From JBEISR01 sp044337705 (GTDB lineage Bacteria > Planctomycetota > Planctomycetia > Pirellulales > Pirellulaceae): a stretch of 9,733 nt of DNA. The stretch's first letter is position 1; every line of letters begins with the position of its first letter. The stretch covers positions 1-9,733 of the forward strand of contig JBIINB010000159.1 of NCBI GenBank assembly GCA_044337705.1, read 5' to 3'. The notes beneath the pieces are model-generated. The model did no database searches and was not told where the DNA came from. It saw only the letters and a program-made list of their open reading frames with translations. Position numbers and translations under genes: made by a program. Below, piece after piece: positions 1 through 7,400 of this stretch.

Positions 1-91
1 TTTGCAGCATGAGTTGGGACGTGGCGAGGCGGAAGATCGACAGGGTGGCCTGATTCGTCGGGCCATAGGAATTGTGGGAAAGGATGCATCG
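1..91. other. Left edge, upstream of the TPR gene; no gene assigned
   Basis: This edge is too short to assign. On the plus strand frame 1 closes at 10-12 and frame 3 at 51-53, so either could be the last codons of a gene entering from the left. Frame 2 stays open into the TPR gene from a TTG at base 2, but those 30 residues are rich in charged and glycine residues and do not look like part of the TPR fold. The only clear signal is the purine-rich ribosome-binding stretch at 76-84 that serves the ATG at 92. Confidence 0.4.
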
Positions 92-421
92 ATGGCCGGC
101 AGCCGACGGGAACGAATCGAGGCGATGCTCCGCGAGGAACCGGAGGATGTTTTCCTGCGCTACGCTTTGGCGATGGAACTGGGCAAGGAAGGTCGGCACC
201 AGGAGAGCTTGGATGCCCTCCACCAACTGACGCTAGGAAATCCCCCCTACGTTCCAGCCTACTTCCAGGCCGCCAGGCAGTTGGTCGATGCATCGCAGAT
301 TGATGCGGCCCGAAGGTGGCTGCGCGATGGTATCGAGGAAGCACGCAGGCAAGGGGACTTCCACGCCGCTGGGGAGATGTCCGAACTGCTTTCCGAGCTG
401 GGGGGGCTGGGAGGCGAGTGA
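92..421 (+). CDS. Small TPR-fold protein, planctomycete type
   Basis: A cytoplasmic protein of 109 residues with no signal peptide or membrane segment. Residues ~8-47 and ~50-85 form two helix-turn-helix units of tetratricopeptide type, visible as FLRYALAMEL..G....SL and YVPAYFQAARQLV...DAARRWLRDGIEEA. The C-terminus (HAAGEMSELLSEL) is another amphipathic helix. I recall similar short proteins in planctomycete genomes, but no function is established, and a protein-binding role is only inferred from the fold. I chose the ATG at 92 over the in-frame TTG at 2 because AAGGA (80-84) sits 7 bases upstream and the preceding residues do not resemble the family. It is followed after 75 bases by recO on the same strand, so the two are probably co-transcribed. 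Confidence 0.75.
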   Translation: MAGSRRERIEAMLREEPEDVFLRYALAMELGKEGRHQESLDALHQLTLGNPPYVPAYFQAARQLVDASQIDAARRWLRDGIEEARRQGDFHAAGEMSELLSELGGLGGE

Positions 422-422
422 A

Positions 423-442
423 TCGCCGGGATCCATCGGCGA
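423..442 (+). repeat. Short inverted repeat after the TPR gene
   Basis: TCGCCG (423-428) and CGGCGA (437-442) are perfect reverse complements around an 8-base loop, starting one base after the TPR stop codon. No run of T follows, so it is not a convincing intrinsic terminator. It could be an mRNA hairpin between two co-transcribed genes, or chance. Confidence 0.3.
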
Positions 443-485
443 ATGGATGCCTAGCGCCCCATCGCCATCGACACAGCTCAGATGC

Positions 486-490
486 AGGAG
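486..490 (+). promoter_or_regulatory. Ribosome-binding site that fixes the recO start
   Basis: AGGAG lies 6 bases before the ATG at 497. It falls inside the 5-codon extension that would result from using the ATG at 482, which argues for the downstream start. Confidence 0.6.
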
Positions 491-496
491 ATAGCG

Positions 497-1273
497 ATGG
501 CGCTGGAGAAATCAGATGCCATTGTCTTGAAGGTGGTACCCTGGAGCGAATCCAGTTGCATTGCGACGCTCTGGACCGATCACTTTGGCAAGATATCGGT
601 CCTCGCCAAAGGGGCCAGGAGGCCCAAGAGCCCCTTTGAGTCTGCTATTGACCTGCTGGCCATCTGTCGCATAGTGTTCCTGCGGAAATCGGCAGACAGC
701 CTCGATCTGCTTACCGAAGCCAAGCTGGAGCGAAGGTTTCGCGCCGGCCAGAAAAGCCTGCTGGCTTTGTACTGTGGATTTTACGTGGTGGAACTGCTGG
801 CGACCCTGACCGAGGAAGGCGTCCCCATCGATGGGGTTTACCAGAAGACGGTCGATGTACTGGAGGCATTGGACAATCAGCAACCACCATTCCCGTGGGT
901 AGCTTGCTATGAACTTCAGCTGTTTGGCAAGCTGGGCCATCAACCTAGCTTTGACCGCTGTGTTCAGTGCGACCTGCCCCGGTCGCATACGGCATCGACA
1001 GACCCTGTCCGCTTGCCGCCCTTGCTGGGGATCAGTTCGGGTGGCTACCTTTGCCGATCGTGTGCAGCCGGGCATCGCCAGGTGGTGGCGGTCGATTCCA
1101 GAACCATCGACTGGTTGGCCCTGGCTTCCCAGCCCGACTGCCAACCATCCGAACTAAAGGTTCCGGAGAACACGGCGAAACGAGAGATTCGAGGGTTCCT
1201 GACAGCCTACACCAAAACCCTGGTCGGAAGAAATTTGCGCGTCATCGATTTTCTGGATGACCTGGGACGTTGA
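497..1273 (+). CDS. recO: DNA repair protein RecO
   Basis: RecO is a cytoplasmic recombination mediator. In the RecFOR pathway it works with RecR to remove SSB from single-stranded DNA, load RecA and anneal strands. At 258 residues it has normal family length. The N-terminal OB-fold is clear at residues 1-80: KSDAIVLKVV...ESS...TLWTDHFGKISVLAKGARRPKSPFE is the RecO signature, including the basic KGARRPKS strand. The helical C-terminal part (~85-250) carries a four-cysteine zinc site, C155-x2-C158 and C186-x2-C189, found in many RecO proteins. The ATG at 497 is chosen because AGGAG is 6 bases upstream and MALEKSDAIV matches the usual N-terminus. It lies between the TPR gene and the BamD-like gene on the same strand. 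Nothing suggests truncation or transfer. Confidence 0.95.
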   Translation: MALEKSDAIVLKVVPWSESSCIATLWTDHFGKISVLAKGARRPKSPFESAIDLLAICRIVFLRKSADSLDLLTEAKLERRFRAGQKSLLALYCGFYVVELLATLTEEGVPIDGVYQKTVDVLEALDNQQPPFPWVACYELQLFGKLGHQPSFDRCVQCDLPRSHTASTDPVRLPPLLGISSGGYLCRSCAAGHRQVVAVDSRTIDWLALASQPDCQPSELKVPENTAKREIRGFLTAYTKTLVGRNLRVIDFLDDLGR

Positions 1274-1335
1274 TGAAATCGCAGTCGCACTACGAATGAC
1301 GCCATGGCGAACGAATCGCCCAACGCACTATTGGC

Positions 1336-1340
1336 AGGAG
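1336..1340 (+). promoter_or_regulatory. Ribosome-binding site supporting the start at 1346
   Basis: AGGAG lies 5 bases before the ATG at 1346 and 11 before the ATG at 1352. The upstream ATG at 1304 has no comparable purine-rich stretch, so this site decides the start of the BamD-like gene. Confidence 0.5.
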
Positions 1341-1345
1341 TCGTG

Positions 1346-2704
1346 ATGGTCATGGAAGACCGGGAAACGAAAGTCCAGTGGAAGTATCGCTGTATCGACC
1401 GATGCACTCGGCCTGTCGCATGCTCGTCGCTGCGCCGCGATCGATCGATCGGATGCACGCTAGGACGCTCTGTGCCGCTGGGATTTGTTCTACTGGGTTT
1501 TGTTCTACTGGGGTTTGTTCTGCAGGCCGGCTGTCAGTCGCTGCGAAGCGATCGCTCCCTGGAATACGACGCCGCCAAGAATGCGGTCGAAGGATACGAG
1601 GATCGCGATGGGAATTGGGTGCGACCGGAAGGGAGTCGAGCGGAGAAGAAGGGGAACCGGCCATTGCTGGAGCAGGCAGGGGCCTGGATCCCGGGTTTGA
1701 CCGACAAGCCGGCCGACCGCCCCAAGGCTCAGGAGACCTATCGACAGGCCGACACCCTATTCGAACAGGCCAAAGATGCTCAAGGTGAAGAACGACGATC
1801 CTTGTTCCGCAAAGCAGCCAAGAAATATTCCGCTGCCGGCAAGCTGTGGAGAAGCAGCTACCTGGAGCAGGACGCCATGTTCATGGAAGCCGAAAGTCGC
1901 TTCTTCGCAGAAGATTACGCAGCAGCAGAGCAGGACTACGCGACGCTTATCAAGGAATACCCCCGCACCCGCTATCAAGATCGCATCGACTCACGAAGGA
2001 TGGAGATCGCACTCTACTGGCTGCAATATCAGAAGGCCAGTGGCCAGCCTTTCTTCGCGGTCAATGCCACCGACAAAAGGCGACCTTGGATCGATACCGC
2101 CGGCCACGGCAAAAAGACTCTGGAGAACATTCGACTGGGCAACCCCACCGGTACGCTTTCGGACGATGTCACGATGCGACTGGCCAACCGGGCCTTTGAG
2201 GAAGGAAAATATCAGGACGCGGCCGATCACTACGAAGACCTCAGGATGACCTACCCCGACAGCACGCATCAGTTCGACGCGCACTTCCTTGGCCTGAAGG
2301 CTGAACTGGAGAACTATGAAGGTCCTGACTATTCCGTCGCACCACTGGATCGCGCAGAAAAACTGATCCAGCAGATCCTCAGACAGTTTCCTAAAGAAGC
2401 TCAGGAACAGCGCGAGTACCTCCAGAAGTCGCACTCCGAAGTGCGGTACCGAAAGGCCGAACGAGCCTGGACGGCGGCCGAATACCGGATGCTGCGAGAA
2501 GAAAATAATGCAGCCAGGGTCTACCTGGACCGTATCCTGACCGAATACTCTGATACGCCGTTTGCCGACAAGGCCCGCGAGGCGGTCGAGAAGATCAAGG
2601 ATAGGCCTGGAGTTCCACCTCAGCGATTCCAGTGGCTTGCCAACATGTTCCCCGAAAATGATCCGGTAGCGCCTCTTCTCCAGGCGACGGAGGCGAAACC
2701 GTGA
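1346..2704 (+). CDS. BamD/YfiO-like TPR outer-membrane lipoprotein
   Basis: Probably an outer-membrane lipoprotein of the BamD (YfiO) superfamily; BamD is the TPR lipoprotein of the BAM complex that inserts beta-barrel proteins. The protein has 452 residues. An unusually long basic N-region (~44 residues) precedes a hydrophobic core of three LGFVL repeats and then LQAGC, with C63 the likely lipidated cysteine. The lipobox is imperfect because Gln occupies -3, where Leu is usual. TPR hairpins follow at ~130-165, ~172-210 (AEQDYATLIKEYPRTRY, typical of YfiO), ~275-308 (EEGKYQDAADHYEDLRMTYP) and ~335-420 (ARVYLDRILTEYSDTPFADKA). The usual BamD is ~245 residues, so this is a larger planctomycete version and the BAM role is inferred. 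The gene overlaps the LptE-like gene by GTGA (2701-2704), implying coupled translation. An alternative start is the ATG at 1304. Confidence 0.8.
   Translation: MVMEDRETKVQWKYRCIDRCTRPVACSSLRRDRSIGCTLGRSVPLGFVLLGFVLLGFVLQAGCQSLRSDRSLEYDAAKNAVEGYEDRDGNWVRPEGSRAEKKGNRPLLEQAGAWIPGLTDKPADRPKAQETYRQADTLFEQAKDAQGEERRSLFRKAAKKYSAAGKLWRSSYLEQDAMFMEAESRFFAEDYAAAEQDYATLIKEYPRTRYQDRIDSRRMEIALYWLQYQKASGQPFFAVNATDKRRPWIDTAGHGKKTLENIRLGNPTGTLSDDVTMRLANRAFEEGKYQDAADHYEDLRMTYPDSTHQFDAHFLGLKAELENYEGPDYSVAPLDRAEKLIQQILRQFPKEAQEQREYLQKSHSEVRYRKAERAWTAAEYRMLREENNAARVYLDRILTEYSDTPFADKAREAVEKIKDRPGVPPQRFQWLANMFPENDPVAPLLQATEAKP
1478..1522 (+). repeat. Three tandem 15-bp repeats in the signal-peptide core
   Basis: Three adjacent 15-bp copies (1478-1492, 1493-1507, 1508-1522) follow CTGGGNTTTGTTCTR and each encodes Leu-Gly-Phe-Val-Leu. 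They differ only at base 6 (A, T, G) and base 15 (A, A, G), both third codon positions. Together they make up nearly the whole hydrophobic core of the BamD-like protein's signal peptide, so copy-number change by slippage would lengthen or shorten it by 5 residues in frame. Confidence 0.9.
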
Positions 2705-3282
2705 GCCGCCGAGAGGAAGCGGGAACTGGACCGTCGCAATGGCTGTCGGGAGCGCGTTCGCGCCGCACCTTCCTGGCTCAGGTCCCCTGCGTGGCTTCCA
2801 GTTTGATGGGATGTGCCAGCTATCGCATGGGCCCCCAATCGCTCTACCGGACCGATCTCCGTACCGTATCCGTCCCGGTTATCCGCAGCGACAGCTTTCG
2901 TCCCGATCTAGGGGTGCGACTGACCGAGATCGTGCAGAAGCGAATCGAAGAGCGGACTCCCTACAGGATCGCCAACCAGGCCACTGCCGATTCGACACTG
3001 ACTTGCCGACTGACCACCGATAGCAAGCAGGTGATTTCCGAGACGGGGACGGATGAACCTAGATTGCTGCAAACCTTCTTTACAGTGGAAGTGCAATGGA
3101 CCGATCGACGCGGCCAGCTATTGATGGAAAACCGCTTTCTTCCCCCGAGTGAAGTGGCCTTTTACTTCGCACAGAACGCCCATCTTGTTCCTGAATCAGG
3201 TCAGTCGATCGCAACGCAGCACCAGCGGGCCATGGAGCGACTGGCCGATCACATTGTCGACCAGATGGAAGCTCGCTGGTAA
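2701..3282 (+). CDS. LptE-like lipopolysaccharide-assembly lipoprotein
   Basis: Resembles LptE (RlpB), the outer-membrane lipoprotein that plugs the LptD barrel and helps place lipopolysaccharide on the surface. The protein has 193 residues, close to the family size. The N-terminus holds a twin-arginine-like motif SRRTFL (20-25), a short hydrophobic stretch and lipobox SLMGC with C38 as the lipidated residue. The mature domain opens with YRMGPQSLYRTDLRTVSVPVI and continues with DLGVRLTEIVQKRIEERTPYRI. This is the typical LptE-family layout of a first strand, an 'RTV.VP.' strand, then a helix with 'LTE.v.k.ie..t.y'. Strands of the ~95-150 region (STLTCRLT, FFTVEVQWTDRRG) complete an alpha/beta sandwich, and a final helix (QRAMERLADHIVDQME) ends the protein. 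Translation starts at a GTG overlapping the previous stop. No lptD is in view, so the partner is inferred. Confidence 0.75.
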   Translation: MSRREEAGTGPSQWLSGARSRRTFLAQVPCVASSLMGCASYRMGPQSLYRTDLRTVSVPVIRSDSFRPDLGVRLTEIVQKRIEERTPYRIANQATADSTLTCRLTTDSKQVISETGTDEPRLLQTFFTVEVQWTDRRGQLLMENRFLPPSEVAFYFAQNAHLVPESGQSIATQHQRAMERLADHIVDQMEARW

Positions 3283-3327
3283 CCCCATACCCCACCGCGA
3301 CAGTGATGGCCCATCGACTGCAGCAGG
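3283..3327. other. Convergent gap between the two operons
   Basis: This 45-base gap separates the stops of the LptE-like gene (plus) and the propeller gene (minus). I see no stem followed by a T-run on either strand, so there is no recognisable intrinsic terminator. Confidence 0.5.
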
Positions 3328-4491
3328 TCATTCTTTGGTGAGCTGTGCCAGATAGATCGCCGTCATCGGGCGCCCTTGGCGATCTTCTTCATGAGTGGAG
3401 TAATAAGACAGCAGCGCATTGTTTTCGTCCAGCTCGACAAACCCCGGATAGGAGTTATCTCCGCCACTGGGCAGCTGAAGAGCTCGCACCAACCGATCGC
3501 CGTCCAGCCAATCGAGCGCGGTGACCGGATGAGAAGGATTGGATGTATCGCGACCTCCAATCAGCCAGTGATCTCCCCAGCGAACAATCATCGGCCCGCC
3601 GATTCCACGCTCCAACTCGACTCGATCCCAATGAAGGTAGGGCGGTTGGGAGCGAAGCAGTTGCGCTGGACGATTTCTCGACCTTCGCCCGACTCCTGTC
3701 AGCGTGCCCTGCAGGTCGATCCAGAACGCAGTCTCGTCTCCCTCTATCTCCTGAAATAGGGCCTGCTTTCTCCAGACCAGACCATCCTCACTGGCCAGCA
3801 TCACCGATTCGACTTTGTCCCCCTCTCCGCGCGCCGTGATCTCAAATCGCGGGTTGCGTCGCCCACAAAGGTAGGCCAATTTCCCGTCGCTGGCCGCTCG
3901 CCAGACATAATGGCCGAAGGTCCCCTCCATCATTTGAGGCCCATTCCACGCCTCCCCATCGTCAGTCCAGACAGTGTACCCGAGATGTTTGTTCAGATCG
4001 TATTGATCGAGCGGCAGGGTGGAGTTGCCGGTGTACCACGTTCCGGTAATGACAAAGAGACGATCTTTGAAAAGGAGAAAATGCGGGTCGCGAACATCTC
4101 TTTGCGGGACAGAGAATCGATGAACCTCTTTCCACTGAATGCCATCCTCGCTGGACAGCACCAAAATGGCTGAAGTCGGGTGGACCATATGGCCATCCGG
4201 ACAGCTTCGAAATGTTAGATAGAACTTTCCGCGAAAACGGCATAGATCGGTAAATGCATTGTGCTCACCATTGTGGTGGATGCGGCGCACCGACTGCATC
4301 CTCAGCGCCGGCAGCTTTGCCGACTCGGTCAAAACTTGGTTGGTGGCACCCTGCGTCAGGCCGGTCCAGGGGTAAGCAATCGCCACAGACAAGGACTGCA
4401 GGAAGCAGCGCCTTGCCGACCGCCAAGAGTGCGATCCCAGCGCAGAAACGAGTGAGTCTTTGGATCGACCGGCCGAAGTTGGCTGGATCAC
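3328..4491 (-). CDS. Tat-exported Asp-box sialidase-like beta-propeller
   Basis: A secreted or periplasmic propeller related to exo-sialidases, and so probably binding or cleaving glycans. The protein has 387 residues. Residues ~23-50 look like a Tat signal: A26-R27-R28-C-F-L, then a modest hydrophobic stretch ending near TQGA. Three Asp-box-like motifs (S/T-x-D-G-x-x-W) occur at 114-120 (SEDGIQW), 176-182 (TDDGEAW) and 234-240 (SEDGLVW). The blade containing HNAFTDLCRFRGKFYLTFR (78-95) and the RDPHFLLFKDRLFVITG strand (134-150) match the planctomycete sialidase-like family as I know it. I cannot place the catalytic Arg triad or the Tyr/Glu pair, so the substrate and even enzymatic activity remain open. 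The GTG start overlaps the upstream stop as GTGA (4488-4491), and AAGGGG lies 7 bases before it. This implies translation coupled to the secretin-N gene. Confidence 0.75.
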   Translation of the reverse strand: MIQPTSAGRSKDSLVSALGSHSWRSARRCFLQSLSVAIAYPWTGLTQGATNQVLTESAKLPALRMQSVRRIHHNGEHNAFTDLCRFRGKFYLTFRSCPDGHMVHPTSAILVLSSEDGIQWKEVHRFSVPQRDVRDPHFLLFKDRLFVITGTWYTGNSTLPLDQYDLNKHLGYTVWTDDGEAWNGPQMMEGTFGHYVWRAASDGKLAYLCGRRNPRFEITARGEGDKVESVMLASEDGLVWRKQALFQEIEGDETAFWIDLQGTLTGVGRRSRNRPAQLLRSQPPYLHWDRVELERGIGGPMIVRWGDHWLIGGRDTSNPSHPVTALDWLDGDRLVRALQLPSGGDNSYPGFVELDENNALLSYYSTHEEDRQGRPMTAIYLAQLTKE

Positions 4492-7400
4492 TCGCCGTCC
4501 CCTTGAATGATGATCGTTCCGCCAGATTCCCCGGACGTTTCAGTCTGCTGACCATCCCGGGGCGTGTTGGGAGTGCCCTGGCCGGGCTGCCCTGGCTGCT
4601 GAGGCTGCTGGGGGCCGGCAGGACGCGGGGCCTGGAGGATGGCCCGCAGCGCTTTCTCCAACTGCTTGCTACCCGAACCGGTGCTCAGCGATCGGACTTC
4701 CAACGCCCCGGACGGCTTGGCCGACTCATCCAGCCTACCGATCAATTCGATGATCACCTTGGAGAGCCCTTCGTCTTTTGCATTGACGATGATCGTGTTG
4801 GTCACTTTGTCGACACCGAGAAACAGATCGGCTTCCGAGGAGAACAGCGAACGTCGTTCGGCCCCCGACTGCTCCCCCGGTTTGCCTTGAGTCTGGAAGG
4901 TACGATCCTTTTCGCTGAGGCTGTCGCGATAGGCATCCTTGACCGCTTCGACGATGGAATCCGCCTTGGAGTAACGAACCTTCACTAGCTGGATATAGCG
5001 AGCCGTCTTGACGCGGGGTGGTACCGGAACGTCCCATGTCTCAATCAGTCTCTCCACCACGCGCAACGTCGCCTCATCGGCCCCCTGGACCGTCACTGTG
5101 TTGGAATCATTTTCTGCGGTAAAACGCAGTTTCCGTTTCTTACCCAACTCAGGTGTCTCGGGCTCCTTCTTCTTGGGTATCTCATCGAAAAACAGCCAAG
5201 AAAGGTAGTCGTCTCTGCCTGACCTATTCGACTCCTCTTCCTTGAAATAGTCCTGCAACTTCATCACTACCCAACTGGCGCTGTTGTGCTTCAGATAGAA
5301 AATCTGAAAAGGTGGCACCGGCGGTTTGTTCTGCTGCATGTACCTTTCCAGCATATCGACCGCCTGCTGGTCGTCCGATTGCAGAATCAGCGACCCATCG
5401 GGCGCCAACCGAATCTCAACGGGAGGTGGGGTCGAATCGGAGGCAGCATTCGCTGCGGGCGCCGACCGATTTCCTTCCGATGCAGGTGGCTCAGCTCTCA
5501 CGGGTCGAGCCGAGGTCAAGATGGCGGCGCGAGCCAACAAGGGCTTGCTGCTGGACACTGGTTCGTTAGCCACCGGTACGTCTGCGGAAATCGATTCGCT
5601 GGTCGACGATTCTTCCGGCTTTGAGGCGTCCTTCGACGGGATTGCTGGTCGGCCATCGGAAGGCTGCTCGCTGGGTGGGGGAGGTGTCGATTTACGGAAC
5701 TGCGATTCGCTGGGAAGGATCAGTGGATTGGGCGAAAGGTCCTTCCAATTGCGTTCCAGCTCCTTCAGGTAACGTAAGGTCTCTTCGGAGTTGGATGCTT
5801 CGATCCTGCGCCAAGGCAAACGCTGCTCCTGGTCTGGGACCTCTCCCAGTCGCTTCAGGAATCGGTCGATTTCCCCTTTCTCCCGCTCATTAGCCCAGAC
5901 CAGAAGTTGGTTTTCCTCCAGGTCGGCGGCCACCTTCAGCTGTTCCGTTTTTTTATTCTTGTCCTGATTGCTGTTGAACCCCCAAGGGTCATAGAACCGA
6001 AATCGCGAGTTGGAACTGGATTCCTCGGGTTCCTTGCGTACCAGAAGTAGCTTGATCGAGCCTGCGACCTGATCGGCGGGCCGTCGCCGAAGCGGGATGA
6101 CATAGAGTTGGCGACCATCCCCATCCAGTTTTTCGATGACCTTCATGATCTGCAGGTGATCGTAGATAGGACCGACGGCGATGATCGATCGATTCTCCTT
6201 GTCGATTTCCAACTTCGTCATTGGCCCCAGGGCATCGGTTTTGATCAGCATGCTCACCAACCGCTCGGGATCCAGCGACTGAAGTTGGTAGACCTGCATA
6301 TTCAGATCTGGACTCATGCTGTTGGCGGAATCTGTTGGCACATCCACCGACTTGAGGAATGACTCAATCTCTGCCATGCGGTCGTCGGGAGCATGGACGA
6401 TGATTGAGTTTCGCCGATTGTTGGCGACCAGAAAGACTTCGTCCTTCCGCTTGCGAGCGGTCGGCTTGGGGCCTGCGGCACCTCCCATCTGCTGTTGCAT
6501 CTGCTGTTGCATCTGCATTTCCGCCATCTCCATCGCCATCTGCTGTTGCTGCATCGCCATGGCGTACTCTGGATTGGTGGAAGTCGCTCGCTCCTTCTTC
6601 TCGATCCCTAAAAACCGCTCCAGATCTCGAATCACTTCGCTGGCACGGACATGCTCCAGCACAAACTCCTTGGCCAGCTTGGCAACCGATTCGGCCGACT
6701 GCTCGTCCTCCAAGATTCTGGCCACTTCCCGAAGATTCGCGACCGCATCCATCGCTTCCAGCCGGTTGGTTCGACGCAACGCGAACAGCTTTCCGTTGCT
6801 GCTGATTAAGGGCTTGAGCTCTTCAACGATCTCCTCGGCCACCAACGACTCCAGTGGGAAGACGACCCGGACAAATCGATGGACCGGCTGGGAATCGAGT
6901 TGCTTTGGATCGATCCTGGGAACCATGGCGATGTTGATCCCCTCGGTTTTCACAACCTGGATCATCCCCTCGGTCTCGATCATCGTGTAGCCACGAGCCA
7001 GCAGTTGGCGATTGAAGAGATCCCTCGCCTCCTCAAGCCTGTAGGGTCGCTGGGTTGAAATGTTCAGATAATCACCCGGCAACTCCTGCCAGTCAAGCGT
7101 CCGCTGGGAAACGCGAGCCAGCCACTGAAGAAGGTCGGGCCACGATTGATTGCGAAAAGAAAACTGGATCATCCCGTTTTCGTCTGGCTTCACATCAAAC
7201 TCCCGCTTGTCGGGAGGTTCCGGCGGCTCCTTCGTTCGCTGGACCGCTTTGCCCTGCTCCTCCTCTTTCTTCTCCCCTTCCTTCGGTTTCTCCTGACCTT
7301 CTCCGGATGGCTTCGGCTCCGAATCCTCTCGCTCCTTGGGTGACGCTCCATCTGGAGTTGCGGCTGCAGTTCCGACCGGTGGCGCCGGGGTCACCTGCAC

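Noticed and set aside
512..1144. 210-codon minus-strand frame opposite recO
   Set aside because: RecO is unmistakable on the plus strand, and this frame is its antisense shadow.
1438..1451. Short GATC/ATCG tetranucleotide run
   Set aside because: It has only about three units, and GATCG-type words are common throughout the window, so it is probably compositional.
4254..4988. 244-codon plus-strand frame opposite the propeller and secretin-N genes
   Set aside because: It spans the junction of two well-supported minus-strand genes and has a low-complexity shadow composition.
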